Shown: positions 59,600-64,000 of the stretch, one piece after another
Layout of the letters: each line of letters starts with the position of its first letter
Position numbering within the stretch: position 1 is the stretch's first letter
NCBI RefSeq assembly: GCF_030530945.1
Contig: NZ_JAUMTZ010000006.1
Coordinates: 76,948-140,947 of the forward strand
Length of the DNA: 64,000 nucleotides
Origin: Kocuria sp.
GTDB lineage: Bacteria; Actinomycetota; Actinomycetes; Actinomycetales; Micrococcaceae
Direction of reading: 5' to 3'
Position numbers and translations under genes: made by a program
The notes under the pieces: generated by a model
Seen by the model: the letters and a program-made list of their open reading frames with translations, nothing else
The model's database searches: none
Told to the model about the DNA's origin: nothing

Positions 59600-61303
59600 T
59601 CAGGGCAGCGAGCACGTCCCGTTCGGGGAGAGCTGCTCCTCGGCGGGGACCTGCAGCGCCGCAGGCACCACGGCGGCCGTCCCGATCCCCGGGCCCCCGC
59701 CGATCACGGACACCCCGCTCGCGCCCACCGCGCCACCGTTGGCGGTGTCCCGGGCGGACGACGCCGCCGCGGTGCCGCTGGGCGCGCCCGCCGCCTGGGC
59801 GTCGTCGCCGTTCGCGCGGGAGAGGACGCCCGCGAGGTCGGAGTGGAACCGGTCGAAGTCCGGGTACGTGGGGAAGGACTGGTCGTAGTAGGGCGGTCCC
59901 GCGGCGTAGGAGAGAAGCTCGTGCTTCTGGGCCTTGGTGGCCACCGAGACCATGGAGCCGATCGAGGACCGGGGGATGTCCGTCTCCAGGATCTGCTCGC
60001 CCGAGCTGGCGAGGTCGTCGAACTTGGTGACCACCGTGACGGGATCCAGCTGCGAGAGCATGGCCGCCTGCACGCACCGCTGGCGGGCCTGGCGGTCGTA
60101 GTCCGTGGCACCTTCGCGGGAACGGGCGTACCAGAGGGCGTGGTAGCCGTCCATGTGCTGGGTGCCCGGTTCGATCCACCCCAGGATGGGGTTCTTCTGG
60201 CCGGTGTCCAGGTTGGTGCCACCCCCCATGGGCACCCGCCCGCCCACGTTCAGGTCGATCCCGCCCAGAGCGTCCACCAGGGAGGCGAAGCCGTCCATGT
60301 CGATCAGGGCGTAGGCCTGGATGCTCAGCCCGGTCACGCCCTCGGCGGCCTCCTTGGTGGCCTGCGCCCCGGGGTCCGCGACGTCCGGGTAGAGGTCCTT
60401 GTGGTTCTGCATCACGTCCGTGTAGATGGCGTTCATGATGCACTCGTCCCCGCAGTTGAAGCCGTCCGGGTACACGCCGTGCATGGGCGAGTCCGAGGGG
60501 AACGGGACGTTCTGCAGGTTGCGGGGGATGGACACCGTGACGGTCTGTCCGGAGGAGGCGTCGATGCTCAGCACGGTCATGGAGTCCGGGCGCCTGCCCT
60601 CGCGGTCCTCCCCGGCGTCCCCGCCCATGAGCAGGATGTTGTACCGCCCGTCCACGGCGGCGAAGGGCATGCCCCCGCCGAAGATTCCGGACATCGCCTG
60701 GCGCGCGGTGGAGACCAGGTGGGCGGCGTAGCCCAGTCCGCCACCGGTCACGAGCATGCCCAGCACGGTGGCGATGACCACTCCCCGGCGCACCCCCGTG
60801 CGCAGCAGCCCCGGGCGGATGATCCGCAGCGTGTCGAACCACAGCAGCACCCAGCCGACCGCCAGGGTGACGAGCCCGTACATGAGCAGCGCGGAGGTCA
60901 CCGAGTTGGTCAGCAGCCACACCAGCGCGGTGCGCCACACGAACCACAGCAGCAGTGCGGCCACCAGCAGGGCCCACACCACGGCGGTGATCCGCACCGC
61001 GATGCGGCCCACCACTCGCCGGCCGGCCACCAGCTGCGCCGAGCCCGGGACCAGGAGGGTGGCTCCCAGCAGCCACCAGGCCCGCCTGCTTCGGGTGGCA
61101 GGGGCCGCGAAGCGGGGGCTGCGCAGGGGATCTCCCACGCGGGAGCGCGTGCGGCGGGGTCCCTCGTCCGGGTGGCGGGCGGCGGAGGCGCCGGCGGAGC
61201 CGTCCTCGTGACCGTGCCGCGGGGGAGTGTTCTCCGTCACCCGCTCGTAGGCCCTGGTGGTGGTGTGGGCGTCACCGCGGGGGCGGTCGGTGGATCCGTT
61301 CAC
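59600..61303 (-). CDS. LytR-CpsA-Psr (LCP) family cell-wall ligase
   Basis: A 567-residue membrane enzyme that transfers lipid-linked glycopolymers to peptidoglycan. A ~65-residue polar N-terminus precedes about four TM segments (roughly 68-190). The extracellular LCP domain follows: NILLMGGDAGEDREGRRPDSMTVLS (Asp/Arg phosphate site), VSIPRNLQNVPFP, ALIDMDGFASLVDALGGIDL, YHALWYARSREGATDYDRQARQR (catalytic Arg). The C-terminus is Ala/Gly-rich. Four TMs instead of one are usual for part of the actinobacterial LCPs. GTG 61303 has GGAG 7 nt upstream; longer frames lack one. Near purK and GtrA, a common actinobacterial setting. Confidence 0.92.
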   Translation of the reverse strand: MNGSTDRPRGDAHTTTRAYERVTENTPPRHGHEDGSAGASAARHPDEGPRRTRSRVGDPLRSPRFAAPATRSRRAWWLLGATLLVPGSAQLVAGRRVVGRIAVRITAVVWALLVAALLLWFVWRTALVWLLTNSVTSALLMYGLVTLAVGWVLLWFDTLRIIRPGLLRTGVRRGVVIATVLGMLVTGGGLGYAAHLVSTARQAMSGIFGGGMPFAAVDGRYNILLMGGDAGEDREGRRPDSMTVLSIDASSGQTVTVSIPRNLQNVPFPSDSPMHGVYPDGFNCGDECIMNAIYTDVMQNHKDLYPDVADPGAQATKEAAEGVTGLSIQAYALIDMDGFASLVDALGGIDLNVGGRVPMGGGTNLDTGQKNPILGWIEPGTQHMDGYHALWYARSREGATDYDRQARQRCVQAAMLSQLDPVTVVTKFDDLASSGEQILETDIPRSSIGSMVSVATKAQKHELLSYAAGPPYYDQSFPTYPDFDRFHSDLAGVLSRANGDDAQAAGAPSGTAAASSARDTANGGAVGASGVSVIGGGPGIGTAAVVPAALQVPAEEQLSPNGTCSLP

Positions 61304-61487
61304 GTGCAACTCCGTGCGGCAGGGGAAGTCGGTGCTGCGACGGGCCGCGGCTGCGGTCCCGCCGGGTCGGGGGACGGGTGTGGCACCCGGCCCGTCCATT
61401 GTGCCCCCTCCACCTGGGACCGCGCCGAGGGCCCAGGCGGTGAACCACCAGGTCACGGGGGTCTTCGCGGCTCGTGCCGCCCCGGGC

Positions 61488-63269
61488 TCAGTCCTGGCTG
61501 GTGGCTCCGCGGGCCACGGTCTCGCGCAGCGCGGCGCCCTTGCGGTGCGCGGCCTCGGAGAGCTCCGCGGCGGCGTCGAGCAGCCTGGCCCGCAGCTGCG
61601 TGCCCGAGGCGTCCGGGGCGGAGCCCAGCACGCGGGCGGCGAGCAGGCCGGCGTTGCGGGCGCCGTTGATGGACACCGTGGCCACGGGGACACCGGCGGG
61701 CATCTGCACGATCGACAGCAGCGAGTCCATGCCGTCCAGGGTCTTCAGGGCCACGGGCACCCCGATCACCGGCAGCGGCGTCACGGAGGCCAGCATCCCG
61801 GGCAGGTGCGCGGCACCACCGGCCCCGGCGATCACCACGCGCAGTCCGCGCTCGTGGGCGGTGCGGCCGTACTCGAGCATCTCGGCGGGCATCCGGTGCG
61901 CCGAGACCACGTCCGCCTCGTAGGGGATGCCGAGCTCCTCGAGCGCCTCGGCGGCGGCACGCATGGTGGCCCAGTCCGAGTCGGAGCCCATCACGAGACC
62001 CACGAGCGGGGCCTCGGACTGGCTCCGCGGCACGGCACCCCACGGTGCGTTCCCGCGGCGTTCGTTCAGCGGCTGCCCGCGGTCCCCGCCGTCGCGCAGG
62101 ACGAGCGCGGCTCGCGTGGCGATCCGGCGCAGCCGCTCCACCTCGTGGGCGCCACCCACCGCGTTCACGTGCCCCACCTTGCGCCCGGGGCGCACGGCCT
62201 TGCCGTAGGTGTGGATCTTGGCGCGGGGCTCGGCCGCCATGGCCAGGGGGTAGGCGGAGAACAGGTCCTCGTTCTCCCCGCCCAGCACGTTCTTCATCAC
62301 GGCCGCGCCCGCCAACACCTCCGTGCGGCCCAGGGGCCAGTCCAGGACCGCCCGCAGGTGCTGCTCGAACTGCCCGGTCACCGAGCCGTCCATGCTCCAG
62401 TGCCCGGAGTTGTGGGGGCGCATGGCCAGCTCGTTGACCGCGAAACCGGTCTCCGTGCCCGGGGTCTCGAACAGCTCCACGGCCATCACGCCGGTGACAC
62501 CGAGCTCCTGCGCGAGGCGCACGGCGGCGTCCTGTGCGGCGCGGGCCACCTCCGGGTCCAGGCCGGGGGCCGGGGCGATCACCTCGTCGCACACGCCCGC
62601 CACCTGGATGGACTCCACCACCGGCCACGCCACGGTCTCCCCGGAGGGACGGCGGGCCACCATGGCGGAGAGCTCCCGGCTGAAGGGCACGGCCTCCTCC
62701 GCGAGCAGACCCTGCCCGGACCCGGCGGCGGCGGCGCGCTCGAACCACTCGGCGGCGGTGCCGCCGCCGGCCTCCTGCGGGCCGTCCAGCTTGAGCACGC
62801 CCTTGCCGTCGTAGCCGCCCCGGGGGGTCTTCAGGATCAGCGGCCACCCCACGCGCTCGCCGAAGGCCACCAGCTGCTCGGGGGAGTGGACCTCCTCCCA
62901 GCGGGGGTTGGGCAGTCCCAGCTCCGCCACGGCCCGGCGCATCACGAGCTTGTCCTGCGCGTGCTCCAGGGCGTCCGGGCCGGGGCGCACGGCCACACCG
63001 TGGGCCTCGAGGGCCCGCAGGTGCTCGGTGGGCACGTGCTCGTGGTCGAACGTGAGGACGTCCACCTCCGCGGCGAAGCGCCGGAGGGTGTCCAGGTCCG
63101 TGTAGTCGCCCACGGGTGCGGTGGGCACGGCCGCGACCGCGCTGACCTCCGGGGACTCCGCGAGGACGCGCAGCTCCACGCCGAGGGCGGTGGCGGCGGG
63201 GGCCATCATGCGGGCGAGCTGCCCGCCGCCCACGACGCCGATGACAGGACCGGTAACGGGAGAATTCAC
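61488..63269 (-). CDS. purK: PurK-PurE fusion: carboxyaminoimidazole ribonucleotide synthase and mutase
   Basis: A 593-residue protein for two successive steps of purine synthesis. PurK, about 1-385: IGVVGGGQLARMM, TFDHEHVP, ATP-grasp LKTPRGGYDGKGV, VNELAMRPHNSGHW and KVGHVNAVG. After a ~35-residue linker, PurE, about 422-590: LVGLVMGSDSDW, VVSAHRMP (catalytic His), IAGAGGAAHLPGMLAS, PVIGVPV. There is no stop or frameshift between them. The two are usually separate in bacteria. The start is GTG 63269 with TAGCCT 6 nt upstream. It diverges from the GtrA gene. Confidence 0.93.
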   Translation of the reverse strand: MNSPVTGPVIGVVGGGQLARMMAPAATALGVELRVLAESPEVSAVAAVPTAPVGDYTDLDTLRRFAAEVDVLTFDHEHVPTEHLRALEAHGVAVRPGPDALEHAQDKLVMRRAVAELGLPNPRWEEVHSPEQLVAFGERVGWPLILKTPRGGYDGKGVLKLDGPQEAGGGTAAEWFERAAAAGSGQGLLAEEAVPFSRELSAMVARRPSGETVAWPVVESIQVAGVCDEVIAPAPGLDPEVARAAQDAAVRLAQELGVTGVMAVELFETPGTETGFAVNELAMRPHNSGHWSMDGSVTGQFEQHLRAVLDWPLGRTEVLAGAAVMKNVLGGENEDLFSAYPLAMAAEPRAKIHTYGKAVRPGRKVGHVNAVGGAHEVERLRRIATRAALVLRDGGDRGQPLNERRGNAPWGAVPRSQSEAPLVGLVMGSDSDWATMRAAAEALEELGIPYEADVVSAHRMPAEMLEYGRTAHERGLRVVIAGAGGAAHLPGMLASVTPLPVIGVPVALKTLDGMDSLLSIVQMPAGVPVATVSINGARNAGLLAARVLGSAPDASGTQLRARLLDAAAELSEAAHRKGAALRETVARGATSQD

Positions 63270-63275
63270 CGCTCC

Positions 63276-63281
63276 AGGCTA
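63276..63281 (-). promoter_or_regulatory. -10 box of possibly leaderless purK-purE promoter
   Basis: TAGCCT on the minus strand ends 6 nt before GTG 63269; the intervening GGAGCG could alternatively act as a very close ribosome site. Confidence 0.45.
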
Positions 63282-63443
63282 TCGTCACAGCGGACGTCCA
63301 GTCATGTCGGAGTACGATGCACTCCAGCATCCTGCAACCACTCCGCACCGCCGCGGTCCGGCTGGCCGCGGCGCGGTTCCGGGACCCGGGGCGCCACCGC
63401 CCCGCCCGGCAGCCCACCCGATCAGCAGATGGAGAGCGAATCC

Positions 63444-64000
63444 TTGAACAACCTGATGGATCGCGCGCACGCCCTCTGGGAACTGTTCGTCAAAGAACTC
63501 GCCAAGTTCGGGGTGGTGGGCGCGGCGGCGTTCGCCATCAACGCCTCCCTGGTGCTGCTGCTCATGCACACCCGCTACTTCGCGGACAGCCACATCAAGG
63601 CGAAGGTCGTGGCCACGATCGTGGCCATCATCTTCTCGTGGCTCGCCAACAGGCTGTGGACCTTCCGCGACAAGCGCCAGGACGACAAGAAGAAGGAGCT
63701 CGTGCAGTTCCTGGTGGCCAACGGCATCGGCATGGCCATCGAACTCGGGTGCCTCGGGGTGAGCTACTACGTCCTGGGGCTGACCTCGGCCACGGCGTCC
63801 TTCATCTCCGGCACGGTCATCGGCACCATCCTGGGCACCGTCTTCCGCTACTTCGCGTACCGCTTCTGGGTGTTCAGCACCGAGCTGGACCAGGACCCGG
63901 AGTTCGCGGACAGCGCCGAGGAGGAGCTCGCCTTCGTCACGGGCCAGTTGCCGGTGGTTCCCCACCACACCGAGCCGCGCACGGACTCCGACGACGACGT
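63444..64000 (+). CDS. GtrA family membrane protein (3' end beyond the window)
   Basis: An open frame runs past base 64000; ~185 residues are visible. About four TM segments (roughly residues 18-38, 50-70, 88-112, 118-140) have the GtrA pattern: ELAKFGVVGAAAFAINASL, then SWLANRLWTFRDKR, then VFRYFAYRFWVF, and a polar acidic tail. GtrA proteins are thought to flip or help transfer polyprenyl-linked sugars for surface glycans. TTG 63444 with GGAG at 63431-63434 is preferred; ATG 63429 in the same frame has no ribosome site. A TACGAT box lies at 63312-63317. Neighbour of purK in many actinobacteria. Confidence 0.88.
   Translation, partial: MNNLMDRAHALWELFVKELAKFGVVGAAAFAINASLVLLLMHTRYFADSHIKAKVVATIVAIIFSWLANRLWTFRDKRQDDKKKELVQFLVANGIGMAIELGCLGVSYYVLGLTSATASFISGTVIGTILGTVFRYFAYRFWVFSTELDQDPEFADSAEEELAFVTGQLPVVPHHTEPRTDSDDD

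Noticed and set aside
61900..62040. A separate purE gene starting at an internal Met/Val
   Set aside because: No ribosome site or stop lies between the PurK and PurE parts; the frame is continuous.
63429..63431. ATG 63429 as the GtrA start
   Set aside because: No ribosome site, while TTG 63444 in the same frame has GGAG at a suitable distance.
1..64000. CRISPR array, insertion sequence, prophage or integrated element
   Set aside because: No regularly spaced repeats, transposase, integrase or phage-like gene was seen. The tRNA at 23447 has no integrase nearby, and I noticed no copied 3' end marking an attachment site.

Overview
The window is chromosomal DNA of a very GC-rich Gram-positive actinobacterium. 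Evidence seen in the sequence: GTG/TTG starts next to GGAGG-type ribosome sites, TAnnnT promoter boxes, a mycothiol S-conjugate amidase (mca), the DUF501-FtsB-enolase-MazG block, DUF4307 and DUF4245 proteins, and two FemAB-type cell-wall aminoacyl ligases. Together these point to Micrococcaceae; Kocuria is my best guess, an inference and not a sequence match. I see no transposase, phage gene, integrase or CRISPR array. No gene-free stretch exceeds 300 bp. The longest are 8296-8572, 51731-51965, 49783-49987 and 38605-38804, and they hold promoters, operators and terminators.

Layout. 1-4.7 kb: end of folD, a membrane protein, exonuclease III, trpS, a 2H phosphoesterase and a YihY/BrkB protein. 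4.8-8.3 kb: sdhCDAB on the minus strand. 8.6-16 kb: manC, an M20 amidohydrolase, then nucleoside salvage genes (BMP lipoprotein, cytidine deaminase, adenosine deaminase) interrupted by a long two-domain protein of unknown role. 16-20.5 kb: frameshifted mazG, eno, ftsB-like, DUF501, ppx/gppA. 20.5-35.5 kb: mycosin-like protease, NDH-2, a tRNA with anticodon UAA, BI-1 protein, nitroreductase, AI-2E transporter, ilvA, greA, DUF4307, mca, YyaL-type protein, hemolysin III, uppS and a prepilin-peptidase-like protein.

36-50 kb is the accessory-looking part, a polyol catabolic island. An FGGY kinase is followed by a SorC-type regulator that diverges from an apparent operon: erythritol/L-threitol dehydrogenase (EltD-like), MFS transporter, two-domain DhaK-DhaL kinase, RpiB-like isomerase and a short-chain dehydrogenase. 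This set matches the known logic for tetritols: tetritol -> erythrulose -> erythrulose phosphate -> erythrose 4-phosphate. Three copies of a TGAACATATGTTCA-like sequence lie between the regulator and the operon. A mannitol-type polyol dehydrogenase then faces a minus-strand set of xylulokinase, second SorC-type regulator and sugar ABC ATPase, suggesting mannitol/arabitol/xylitol use through ketose and xylulose 5-phosphate.

50-64 kb: pyruvate:quinone oxidoreductase (poxB), fumC, beta-carbonic anhydrase, DUF4245 protein, glpX, two FemAB proteins around an SDR, an LCP cell-wall ligase, a single-ORF PurK-PurE fusion and the start of a GtrA protein that runs off the end.

Several starts have no ribosome site but carry a TAnnnT-like box 6-7 nt before the start codon, which suggests leaderless transcripts. 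Most transcription units end in long GC hairpins without U-tracts.
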